Shown piece by piece: positions 8,637 to 15,830 of a stretch of DNA of 64,000 bases; position 1 is the first letter of the stretch, and each line of letters begins with the position of its first letter. The stretch spans positions 1,860,001 through 1,924,000 of the forward strand of contig CP119308.1 in the NCBI GenBank assembly GCA_029203165.1, written 5' to 3'. Under the pieces are notes generated by a model. The model searched no databases. It was not told where the DNA came from and saw only the letters and a list, made by a program, of their open reading frames with translations. A program made the translations under genes and the position numbers. This DNA comes from Candidatus Microbacterium colombiense (GTDB lineage Bacteria; Actinomycetota; Actinomycetes; Actinomycetales; Microbacteriaceae).

Positions 8637-9950
8637 GTGGAAATCCTGCTCTATGTCGGCGGCATCCTGTTCATGCTGATCGGACTCGGCCTGTCGATCG
8701 GTCTGCACGAGGTCGGCCATCTCGTCCCGGCCAAGCTCTTCGGCGTGCGCGTCGGGCAGTACATGATCGGTTTCGGACCGCGCCTCTGGTCGAAGCGGAT
8801 CGGGGAGACCGAGTACGGGTTCAAGCTGCTTCCGGTGGGTGGGTTCATCTCGATGTCCGGCATGTACCCGGCCTCGACGACCAGTGGGCCTGCCAAGGGT
8901 GTGTTCCGTTCCTTGATCCAGGATGCGCGCTCCGCGAACGACGAGACGATCGCAGAAGGTGCCGAAGAACGCGTGTTCTACCGTCTGCCGGTGTGGAAGC
9001 GCGTCGTGGTGATGCTCGGCGGACCGGTGATGAATCTCATCCTGGCGGTCGTCATCTTCACCGTGCTCCTCTCGGGGATCGGGATCCAGCAGGGCACGAC
9101 CACGATCGCTTCGGTGACGCAGTGCGTCGTGCCGGCGGGCTCGACCGCCACCGAATGCACGGCTGACGATCCGGAGTCACCGGCCGCCGAGGCCGGGATC
9201 ATGCCGGCCGACGTGATCGTCTCGGTCGATGGGACGCCGGTCTCGACCTTCGCGGAGGCGACGGCGATCGTGCAGGCTGCGCCAGGCCGGGCGCTCGCGC
9301 TGGTCGTTCTCCGCGACGGAGAGCAGAAGACGCTCACCATCACGCCGATCGCTGCGGAGCGCGCCCTGACGAACGCCAGCGGCCAGCCTCTCCTCGACGA
9401 CGAAGGCAAGCCGGTGGTGAAGGAGGTCGGCTACGTCGGCATGGGGGCGCAGATGGGATTCGTGCCCCAACCTCTCACCGCCGGGCCGGAGATGGCCGCG
9501 GAGAACGTCACGAGAGTGGCGGCCCTGATCGCCACGCTTCCCGTGCGGCTCTGGGATGTCGGCGTCTCGTTGGTGACGGGCGGCGAACGTGACCCGAACG
9601 GTCCGCTGAGCGTCGTCGGGGTCGGCCGCATCGCCGGCGAGGTCGCCGCGACGGACGCACCGATCCTCAACAGGTTCTCCGTCCTGCTCGGACTGCTGGG
9701 TTCGCTGAACATCGCACTGTTCGTGTTCAACCTCATCCCGTTGCTGCCCCTCGACGGCGGCCACATCGTCGTCGCTCTGTGGGAGGGGATCAAGCGAGTC
9801 TGGGCGAAGCTGTTCCGCCGCCCACCGCCCGCGCCTGTGGACGCGACCAGGCTCGTGCCCCTCACCGTGGTTGTGGCCGTGCTCTTGATCGGCATGGGCG
9901 CCCTGCTGCTCGTCGCCGACCTGTTCAACCCCGTGAACATCCTCGGCTGA
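8637..9950 (+). CDS. rip1: Site-2 protease (RseP/Rip1-type zinc metalloprotease)
   Basis: Membrane-embedded protease that cuts TM helices of anti-sigma factors and cell-division substrates. The HEVGH zinc motif is at residues 23-27 in the first TM helix. A PDZ domain spans about residues 165-265 (PADVIVSVDGTPVSTFAEA). The second active-site motif NLIPLLPLDGGH, with the zinc-binding Asp, is near residue 365. The 437 residues match actinobacterial Rip1. It sits between dxr and ispG, the order known in mycobacteria and Streptomyces. The start is GTG in the leaderless arrangement. Confidence 0.93.
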   Translation: MEILLYVGGILFMLIGLGLSIGLHEVGHLVPAKLFGVRVGQYMIGFGPRLWSKRIGETEYGFKLLPVGGFISMSGMYPASTTSGPAKGVFRSLIQDARSANDETIAEGAEERVFYRLPVWKRVVVMLGGPVMNLILAVVIFTVLLSGIGIQQGTTTIASVTQCVVPAGSTATECTADDPESPAAEAGIMPADVIVSVDGTPVSTFAEATAIVQAAPGRALALVVLRDGEQKTLTITPIAAERALTNASGQPLLDDEGKPVVKEVGYVGMGAQMGFVPQPLTAGPEMAAENVTRVAALIATLPVRLWDVGVSLVTGGERDPNGPLSVVGVGRIAGEVAATDAPILNRFSVLLGLLGSLNIALFVFNLIPLLPLDGGHIVVALWEGIKRVWAKLFRRPPPAPVDATRLVPLTVVVAVLLIGMGALLLVADLFNPVNILG

Positions 9951-9952
9951 GG

Positions 9953-9980
9953 TGTCGAAAACGAGGTTGTCTGTTCGTTG
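9953..9980 (+). promoter_or_regulatory. Candidate ECF42 sigma promoter of the DGPF-ECF operon
   Basis: TGTCGA at 9953-9958, then 17 bases, then CGTT at 9976-9979. ECF42 factors studied in Streptomyces recognise a TGTCGA -35 and a CG-rich -10 and drive DGPF genes, so this operon is probably self-activating. The -10 match is weak. Confidence 0.45.
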
Positions 9981-10019
9981 TGCAGGTGTAACGGTTCTCA
10001 TGACGAAAGGAAGAACCTC

Positions 10020-10388
10020 ATGAAGTACGTCATCATGTTCACCTCCACCCCCGAGCACGACGCCGCGGTCGCGCCGGAGGTCGCTCAAGACGTGTACGGC
10101 CGTGTCTATCAGTGGTTCCAGGACCATGCTGCATCGATCGCCGACAACGGTGCGGAGCTGCAGCCCGTCGACACAGCGACCACCGTGCGCCACGGCGCCC
10201 TAGCGTCGGTCGTCGTCGACGGGCCCTTCACCGAGGCAAGGGAAGCCGTCGGAGGCTTCACCATCATCGATGTCCCGGACCTCGACGCCGCGATCGCGCT
10301 GGTCAAGACCTGGCCGTTGCTGGAAGTGCCGGGCACCTCCGTCGAAGTGCGGCCGATGGTGACCGACTACACACAGTTCGACGAATGA
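10020..10388 (+). CDS. YCII-related (DGPF domain) protein
   Basis: 122-residue cytoplasmic protein of the YCII fold with the signature VDGPFTEAREAVGGF, which names the DGPF family. Its biochemical role is unknown. Such proteins are nearly always encoded beside ECF42 sigma factors. ATG at 10020 follows the RBS AAGGAAG. Earlier in-frame starts would add a non-conserved stretch. The stop overlaps the start of the sigma gene (ATGA at 10385), so the two are translationally coupled. It is probably both a partner and a regulatory target of that sigma factor. Confidence 0.88.
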   Translation: MKYVIMFTSTPEHDAAVAPEVAQDVYGRVYQWFQDHAASIADNGAELQPVDTATTVRHGALASVVVDGPFTEAREAVGGFTIIDVPDLDAAIALVKTWPLLEVPGTSVEVRPMVTDYTQFDE

Positions 10389-11635
10389 ACGCCTCGGATG
10401 CTGTGCCGCCATCGGGCGCAGCATCCGATCGCGCCCTCGTGCGGGTCGTCCGCGCCGAGGCGGCGCGGATCGTCGCCGCGCTGACGTCGTCGCTCGGCAA
10501 CTTCGACCTCGCGGAGGAGGCGGTGGCGGATGCCGTGGCGGAGGCACTGCTGCGTTGGCGTGCGATCGGGGTTCCACCCAATCCGGGCGCGTGGCTCACG
10601 ACCGCCGCTCGGCGCAACGCCCTCGATCGGCTTCGGCGGGAGAAGAGGTATCGACAGAAGCTGGAGATCCTCGCGGAGCGTCCTGACGCGGAGCAGGCGG
10701 AGATCGACGAGCGCCTTCCACTGTTGTTCGGATGCTGTCACCCGGCGCTGTCGCCGTCGGCACAACTCGCGCTCACCCTTCGGGCGGTCTGCGGACTGAC
10801 GACGGAGCAGATCGCGCGCGCGACCTTGAGCGCTCCGACTGCGGTGGGGCAGCGCATCGTCCGGGCGAAGCGCAAGATCGCGGCGGCCGGCATCCCGTTG
10901 CGGATTCCGATCGACACGGAACGAGCGTCCCGACTCGACATCGTGCTCACCGTGATCTCGGTCATGTACAACGAGGCGCACCTCGTACGAGGGGGAGGGG
11001 CTGGCGCAGATCGAGATCTCGCCGACGACGCGCTGTGGTTGGCGCAGGTGGTCGCTGGGGCTCTACCTCAAGAGCCCGAGGCGCACGGGCTGGTCTCGTT
11101 GCTGCAGTTCCATCGCAGCCGTGAGCCGGCGCGAGCGTTCGGGGGAGAGCTCGTGATCCTCGCCGATCAGGATCGCTCGCGCTGGGATCCAGCGCTCGTC
11201 GCTGCCGCGCACCGCTCACTCGCGCAGGCCGCTGCACTGCGGCGGCCGGGGCGCTGGCAACTACACGCGGCCATCGCGGCGTGCCACTCCGACGCGAAGA
11301 CCGCTCGAGACACGGACTGGAATCAGATCGTCGTGCTCTACGACATGCTCCTGGACTACGACCCCTCACCCGTGGTGCGTCTCAACCGCGCGGTCGCCCG
11401 TGCAGAGACCCGGGGCGCAGCGGCGGCGTTGGCCGATATCGATGAGCTCGCCACCGCGCTGGACGGCTTCCACCTCTGGCACGCCGTGCGCGCCCATCTG
11501 CTCCGTCACCTCGGGCGCCGAGACGAAGCGCTCGCCGAGGACGCGATCGCCAGCGAGTTGACCTCGAACGAGGCCGAGCGGCGCCTGCTCGAATCTCGCG
11601 GCGAGCGGGTGCCAGGAGACACCTCTGTGTCCTGA
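10385..11635 (+). CDS. ECF42-group RNA polymerase sigma factor
   Basis: 416 residues, much longer than a minimal ECF sigma. Region 2 occupies about residues 15-85 (SLGNFDLAEEAVADAVAEAL, AWLTTAARRNALDRLRREKR). Region 4 is at about 105-165 (LFGCCHPALSPSAQLALTLRAVCGLTTEQIARA). A C-terminal DUF6596/TPR-like extension covers the rest and is required for ECF42 activity in the cases studied. No anti-sigma gene is nearby, as expected for this group, where the extension replaces it. The extension is rich in RxxxRDTDWNQIVVLYD-type helices. Which signal turns it on is not known. Confidence 0.9.
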   Translation: MNASDAVPPSGAASDRALVRVVRAEAARIVAALTSSLGNFDLAEEAVADAVAEALLRWRAIGVPPNPGAWLTTAARRNALDRLRREKRYRQKLEILAERPDAEQAEIDERLPLLFGCCHPALSPSAQLALTLRAVCGLTTEQIARATLSAPTAVGQRIVRAKRKIAAAGIPLRIPIDTERASRLDIVLTVISVMYNEAHLVRGGGAGADRDLADDALWLAQVVAGALPQEPEAHGLVSLLQFHRSREPARAFGGELVILADQDRSRWDPALVAAAHRSLAQAAALRRPGRWQLHAAIAACHSDAKTARDTDWNQIVVLYDMLLDYDPSPVVRLNRAVARAETRGAAAALADIDELATALDGFHLWHAVRAHLLRHLGRRDEALAEDAIASELTSNEAERRLLESRGERVPGDTSVS

Positions 11636-11651
11636 GGCACTCAGGACAGAG
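11623..11651. terminator. Hairpin between convergent ECF42 and trpEG genes
   Basis: CTCTG-TG-TCCTGAG pairs with CTCAGGA-CAGAG at 11640-11651 with a two-base bulge and a GCA loop. It spans both stop codons and could serve either strand. Confidence 0.45.
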
Positions 11652-13524
11652 CGTGACCCACGAGCCGCTCGAGGGTGCGGATCCCATCGCGGGACAGGAT
11701 CGATTCGAGATGTCCCTGCACGGAGGCGAAGCGCGGACCACGGAGTGCGTATACGTCTCCCGACACCGGATCCGCCGACACCTGAGCGTCTGCGACGTTC
11801 GTGGTTGCCGGGGCGACGCGCGCCGTGAAGGTGTTGTAGAACCCGATCGAGGCGTCTTCTCCGAACACCGGCACGGACTTCTGCAGACCCTGATGCGGGG
11901 TCGCGAGGGGCGTCAGGGCGATGCCGATGCGGTCGGCCAGGATCTGATGGCTCAGGCAGACGGCGAGAAGGGGCGCTGCGGCGTCGACCCTTGCGCTCAC
12001 GACGCTGCGCATACGGACGATGCGCGCGTTGTCGGCGTCGCGAGGATCGCCGGGCCCCGGACCCGCGACCACGAGGTCCGCGGCCATGATCTGCTCATCG
12101 CGCACCTCGTCCCATGGCGCGATGGTGACGGCGAGTCCGAGGTGGCGCAGCTGGTGCGCGAGCATCGTGGTGAAGCGGTCCTCGGCGTCGACGACGAGAG
12201 CCGTGCGGCCTGCGAACGGGCCGGTGAACTCCTCGCCCTGAGGGTTGAGCCAGAACTCGGCGAGCCGGGCGTTGCGCGACGACAACAACTCCGCCACGGC
12301 GGGATCGTCGGCGAGCGCGTGCTCCTCGCCGGGCGCATCGGTGTCGCTGCGTGCTTCGGCGGCACGGTCGCGGTCGATCGCTCCGATGGCGCCGAGCACG
12401 CCCGCCGCCTTGCCGTGCGTCTCGGACACCTCACCCAGAGGATCCGAGTGACGCACCAGGGTCGCTCCGACGGGCACGCTCACCGCACCATCGTTCACGT
12501 ACACCGTGCGGATCAGGATGGGGGCGTCCAGATCGTGCCCACCGGCCGCGTTCGGGGTGAAGAGGGCGGCGACGCCGGAATAGTATCCGCGGGGCTTGCG
12601 CTCGTGCCGTCGGATCACCGCGCACGCGTTCTGCATGGGGGACCCGGTGACGGTCGGCGCGAACATCGTCTCGCGCAGGATGTCGCGCGGATCGAGTGAG
12701 CTGCGACCGCGGAGCATGTACTCCGTATGGGTGAGCCGTGACATCTCCTTCAGATGCGGCCCCGTGATGCGACCGCCGTCGGAGCACACCGCGCTCATCA
12801 TCTTGAGTTCTTCGTCCACGACCATGAAGAGCTCTTCCGTCTCCTTGGTGGAGGCGAGGAAGTCGATCAACGTCTCCTTGGTCGCTCCTCCCGCCGGGTG
12901 GCGGAACGTGCCGGAGATGGGGTTCATCGTGACGATCCCACCGCGCGCCACCACATGGGCTTCAGGGCTCGCCCCGATCGCGATGTGATCAGGCGTGAAC
13001 ACCGCGAACGTCCAGTAGGCGCCTCGTTCGTGCGTGAGCAGGGCGCGGAACCAGGTGAGCGCTGCGGTGCGATCAGGGGCGTCGATGGTCGCAGTGAAAT
13101 CCCGGCGGATGACGAAGTTCGCGCCTTCGCCTCGACCGATCTCGTCGGCGATGACCTTCTCGACGATCTCGGCGTACTCCGCGTCGGCGATGTCGAAACC
13201 GTCGTCGCGGAGCGGGATCGGGTCGCTCGGGAGCGCGCTGAGCAGTTCGTCGGACGGCAGGTGGAGGTGCTCGTCGACGATCAGGCACCGCAGCGGCGCC
13301 CCGTCGTCCTGCGCGACGAAACCCCGCTCGCGCACCTGCCGGTACGGGACCATCGCGAAGACCTCGCGAGGCACGCCGTCGACCGTCAGGGGGATGTCGG
13401 CGAGAAGCTCGACGTCGACGACGTCTCCGGTGAGCAGCTCGACAGTGTCGGCGCCGTCTCGCGCGATGAGCACGAAGGACGAGCCCGGATCGGCGCTGAG
13501 CTCGGCGAGTCGTGAGAGGGTCAT
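11641..13524 (-). CDS. trpEG: Fused anthranilate synthase (TrpE-TrpG, PhzE-like)
   Basis: Makes anthranilate from chorismate and glutamine, the first step of tryptophan synthesis. The 627-residue chain carries the chorismate-binding domain first (about 1-415; MNPISGTFRHP and VTGSPMQNA motifs) and a class-I glutamine amidotransferase second (about 440-625). The nucleophile is in AVCLSHQ, the form seen in PhzE-type proteins instead of CLGHQ, and the His comes in SVQGHLES. The upstream trp attenuator shows that it serves tryptophan synthesis rather than a phenazine pathway. RBS AGGAGACATCG precedes the ATG at 13524. Longer in-frame starts would run through the attenuator and are rejected. Confidence 0.88.
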   Translation of the reverse strand: MTLSRLAELSADPGSSFVLIARDGADTVELLTGDVVDVELLADIPLTVDGVPREVFAMVPYRQVRERGFVAQDDGAPLRCLIVDEHLHLPSDELLSALPSDPIPLRDDGFDIADAEYAEIVEKVIADEIGRGEGANFVIRRDFTATIDAPDRTAALTWFRALLTHERGAYWTFAVFTPDHIAIGASPEAHVVARGGIVTMNPISGTFRHPAGGATKETLIDFLASTKETEELFMVVDEELKMMSAVCSDGGRITGPHLKEMSRLTHTEYMLRGRSSLDPRDILRETMFAPTVTGSPMQNACAVIRRHERKPRGYYSGVAALFTPNAAGGHDLDAPILIRTVYVNDGAVSVPVGATLVRHSDPLGEVSETHGKAAGVLGAIGAIDRDRAAEARSDTDAPGEEHALADDPAVAELLSSRNARLAEFWLNPQGEEFTGPFAGRTALVVDAEDRFTTMLAHQLRHLGLAVTIAPWDEVRDEQIMAADLVVAGPGPGDPRDADNARIVRMRSVVSARVDAAAPLLAVCLSHQILADRIGIALTPLATPHQGLQKSVPVFGEDASIGFYNTFTARVAPATTNVADAQVSADPVSGDVYALRGPRFASVQGHLESILSRDGIRTLERLVGHALS

Positions 13525-13561
13525 CGATGTCTCCTGTGCAGGGCTCCGGCTCGGCTCAACG

Positions 13562-13623
13562 AAAAAACCGCCCCGGAGGCGGTCTGAATTCGTGGGAACG
13601 CGAAGACACCGCCTAGGAGGCGG
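13562..13623 (-). terminator. Tryptophan attenuator (four-segment) of trpEG
   Basis: On the minus strand: segment 1 CCGCCT (13618-13623) pairs with segment 2 AGGCGG. Segment 2 AGGCGGT (13608-13614) is a perfect complement of segment 3 ACCGCCT (13577-13583). Segment 3 also pairs with segment 4 GGCGGT (13567-13572), which is followed by a run of six T. Segments 3:4 form the terminator and 2:3 the antiterminator. Segment 1 lies inside the leader peptide, just past its tandem Trp codons. A ribosome stalled for Trp-tRNA frees 2:3 and allows read-through. A ribosome reaching the stop lets 3:4 form. Confidence 0.88.
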
Positions 13624-13648
13624 GCCACCAGGACTGGTTCGCGAGCAT
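13613..13648 (-). CDS. trpL: trp leader peptide
   Basis: Eleven-residue ORF MLANQSWWPAS ending in TAG, too short for routine gene calling. Two adjacent Trp codons at positions 7-8 are the sensing element of ribosome-mediated attenuation. The stop codon lies within segment 2 of the attenuator. Similar leaders with two or three Trp codons precede trp genes in Streptomyces and Corynebacterium. TAGTTT at 13655-13660 is six bases before the ATG, so the leader ORF probably begins at the mRNA 5' end without a Shine-Dalgarno sequence. Confidence 0.88.
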   Translation of the reverse strand: MLANQSWWPAS

Positions 13649-13654
13649 GGGGCG

Positions 13655-13660
13655 AAACTA
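13655..13660 (-). promoter_or_regulatory. -10 hexamer of trpL-trpEG
   Basis: TAGTTT on the minus strand, six bases before the trpL ATG. Confidence 0.6.
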
Positions 13661-13739
13661 CCACATCGCGGGATGCCGCTCCGGTGCATGACGCGCAGCC
13701 GTCACGCCCGACATCCAGCCTGTGTGCATCCAGGCGGCG

Positions 13740-13745
13740 TAGTCT
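13740..13745 (+). promoter_or_regulatory. -10 hexamer of ispG
   Basis: TAGTCT, six bases before the GTG. It is divergent from the trpL promoter 80 bases away. Confidence 0.6.
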
Positions 13746-13751
13746 TGGGGG

Positions 13752-14903
13752 GTGCCAGCAGTGAACCTTGGGATGCCTAAGATCCCCGAAGTCCTCGCCC
13801 CGCGCCGTAAGACTCGCCAGATCAAGGTGGGCAAGGTGCTCGTGGGTGGGAATGCTCCCGTGAGCGTGCAGTCGATGACGACCACCAAGACCACGGACAT
13901 CAACGGCACCCTGCAGCAGATCGCCGAGCTCACGGCGTCCGGCTGCGAGATCGTGCGCGTCGCCGTCCCGCATCAGGACGACGCCGATGCGCTCAAGATC
14001 ATCGCGATGAAGAGCCAGATCCCGGTCATCGCCGACATCCACTTCCAGCCCCGCTACATCTACACGGCGATCGATGCCGGCTGCGGTGCGGTGCGGGTCA
14101 ACCCCGGCAACATCCGTGAGTTCGACGGTAACGTCGGCAAGATCGCGGAAGCGGCGAAGGCCGCCGGGGTCTCGCTGCGCATCGGTGTCAATGCCGGTTC
14201 CCTCGATCGCCGCATCCTCACGAAGTACGGGAAGGCCACCGCCGAGGCTCTCGTCGAGAGCGCGGTCTGGGAGGCGTCGCTGTTCGAGGAGCACGACTTC
14301 CACGACTTCAAGATCTCGGTCAAGCACAACGACCCCATCGTGATGGTGAAGGCGTACCGTCTGCTCGCGGAGCGGGGCGACTGGCCTCTGCACCTCGGCG
14401 TGACCGAGGCGGGTCCGGCGTTCCAGGGAACGATCAAGAGCGCGACGGCGTTCGGCATCCTGCTCGGAGAAGGTATCGGCGACACGATCCGTGTCTCGCT
14501 CTCGGCGCCTCCCGCCGAGGAGGTCAAGGTCGGTCACCAGATCCTCCAGTCGCTGAACCTGCGCGAGCGCAAGCTCGAGATCGTCTCGTGCCCCTCGTGT
14601 GGACGCGCTCAGGTCGACGTGTACACGCTCGCCGAAGATGTGACCGAAGGGCTCAAGGACATGACGGTGCCGCTGCGCGTCGCCGTCATGGGGTGTGTCG
14701 TGAACGGTCCGGGTGAGGCGCGTGAAGCCGACCTCGGCGTCGCGTCCGGTAACGGCAAGGGCCAGATCTTCGTCAAGGGTGAGGTCATCAAGACGGTGCC
14801 CGAAGCCGAGATCGTCGCCACGCTGATCGAAGAGGCGAACCGCATCGCTGCCGAGATGGGCCCCGACGCGTCTGTCGGCACGGCCCAGGTCATCACGGTC
14901 TGA
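13752..14903 (+). CDS. ispG: 4-hydroxy-3-methylbut-2-en-1-yl diphosphate synthase (flavodoxin)
   Basis: Iron-sulfur enzyme that turns MEcPP into HMBPP in the MEP pathway. The N-terminal TIM-barrel motifs VGGNAPVSVQSMTTT, DIHFQPRY and VRVNPGNI are clear. The C-terminal 4Fe-4S ligands are CPSCGR (two Cys) and GCVVNGPGE (third Cys, plus the Glu ligand). The 383 residues match the bacterial short form. The start GTG lies at the leaderless spacing. It follows dxr and rip in the same orientation, so three related core genes are here interleaved with unrelated ones. Confidence 0.97.
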   Translation: MPAVNLGMPKIPEVLAPRRKTRQIKVGKVLVGGNAPVSVQSMTTTKTTDINGTLQQIAELTASGCEIVRVAVPHQDDADALKIIAMKSQIPVIADIHFQPRYIYTAIDAGCGAVRVNPGNIREFDGNVGKIAEAAKAAGVSLRIGVNAGSLDRRILTKYGKATAEALVESAVWEASLFEEHDFHDFKISVKHNDPIVMVKAYRLLAERGDWPLHLGVTEAGPAFQGTIKSATAFGILLGEGIGDTIRVSLSAPPAEEVKVGHQILQSLNLRERKLEIVSCPSCGRAQVDVYTLAEDVTEGLKDMTVPLRVAVMGCVVNGPGEAREADLGVASGNGKGQIFVKGEVIKTVPEAEIVATLIEEANRIAAEMGPDASVGTAQVITV

Positions 14904-14946
14904 ACGACTCGCCGTCGTCGACGGCACGCCGATTCCGAGGAGCTGC

Positions 14947-15810
14947 ATGTCTGCAACGGTCGTCACCTTCGCTGACGGTTCGGTCATCGGGGACGCCGTC
15001 GTCACCCGCGTCGAGGCGTCGGAGCGAGGACCTGTCGTGGTCGTCGATTCGACACCCTTCCACCCGGTGGATCACACCTGGCCGGATCAACCGGGCGACT
15101 CCGGGTCTCTGATCAGCGGCGGCCATCGCGCAGTCGTCGCCGAGGCGGTGATGGCGGCCGTCAGCGATGAGGGAGTGTTCGCCCTCGGCGCGGAGATCCC
15201 CGTCAAGCGAGGTGCAGAGGGCTGGACCTGGCTCGTCGGGCACCGTCTCGACGGCGAGATCCCGAGCGGCATCGTCGCCGGTTCTGCGGTCGAGTTGACG
15301 GTCGACGAGGCGCGGCGCGCCGGCCTGAGCCGAGGGCACACCGCGTGCCACCTGGCCTCCCTCGCACTGGACATCGCCGTGTCGGATCTCTGGCGCAAGG
15401 ACCCGGGCGTCGATGCGCTGGGCAACCCGAACTTCGAGGCGCGCGCGAATCAGTCCAGCCGTATCGAGCAGGACGGCAGCATCGACGAGTACCGGCTCGG
15501 AAAGAGTCTGCGCAAAGCCGGTTTCGACACCGAGACGTTCGGTGCGACCCTGGAGGAGCGGCAGACGCGCATCAACGATCAGCTGTCCGCCTGGGTCGCC
15601 TCCGCGGCGCGGAGTGTCATCGAGGTCGAAGGCCCCACGATCGTGGATCGCAGGAGCTGGCGCTGTGAGCTGCCAGAAGGCGACGCCGTGATCCTGTGCG
15701 GCGGCACCCACGTCGCCTCGCTCGCGGAGTTCGGATCGATATCCGTGACCCTGGATCTGAGTGATCCGCAGCTGCTGGTCATGACGACGTCGGTGACCCC
15801 GGCCGACTGA
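14947..15810 (+). CDS. AlaX-like alanyl-tRNA editing / metal-dependent hydrolase
   Basis: 287-residue stand-alone protein related to the editing domain of alanyl-tRNA synthetase, which deacylates Ser- or Gly-charged tRNA(Ala). The two metal-ligand pairs are visible: GHTACH (residues about 131-136, the HxxxH element) and CGGTHV (about 255-260, the CxxxH element). The N-terminal part FHPVDHTWPDQPGDSGSL replaces the usual FYPxGGGQPxDxG glycine motif, so the protein may have drifted in substrate. ATG at 14947 has a good RBS, GAGGAGCTGC. It lies 43 bases after ispG on the same strand and may be co-transcribed with it. Confidence 0.8.
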   Translation: MSATVVTFADGSVIGDAVVTRVEASERGPVVVVDSTPFHPVDHTWPDQPGDSGSLISGGHRAVVAEAVMAAVSDEGVFALGAEIPVKRGAEGWTWLVGHRLDGEIPSGIVAGSAVELTVDEARRAGLSRGHTACHLASLALDIAVSDLWRKDPGVDALGNPNFEARANQSSRIEQDGSIDEYRLGKSLRKAGFDTETFGATLEERQTRINDQLSAWVASAARSVIEVEGPTIVDRRSWRCELPEGDAVILCGGTHVASLAEFGSISVTLDLSDPQLLVMTTSVTPAD

Positions 15811-15830
15811 CCTGGACGGCCCCGGCGTGG

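Noticed and set aside
13525..13689. N-terminal extension of the anthranilate synthase through the leader region
   Set aside because: The stretch is the trp attenuator. The protein family begins at MTLSRLAELS with its own RBS.
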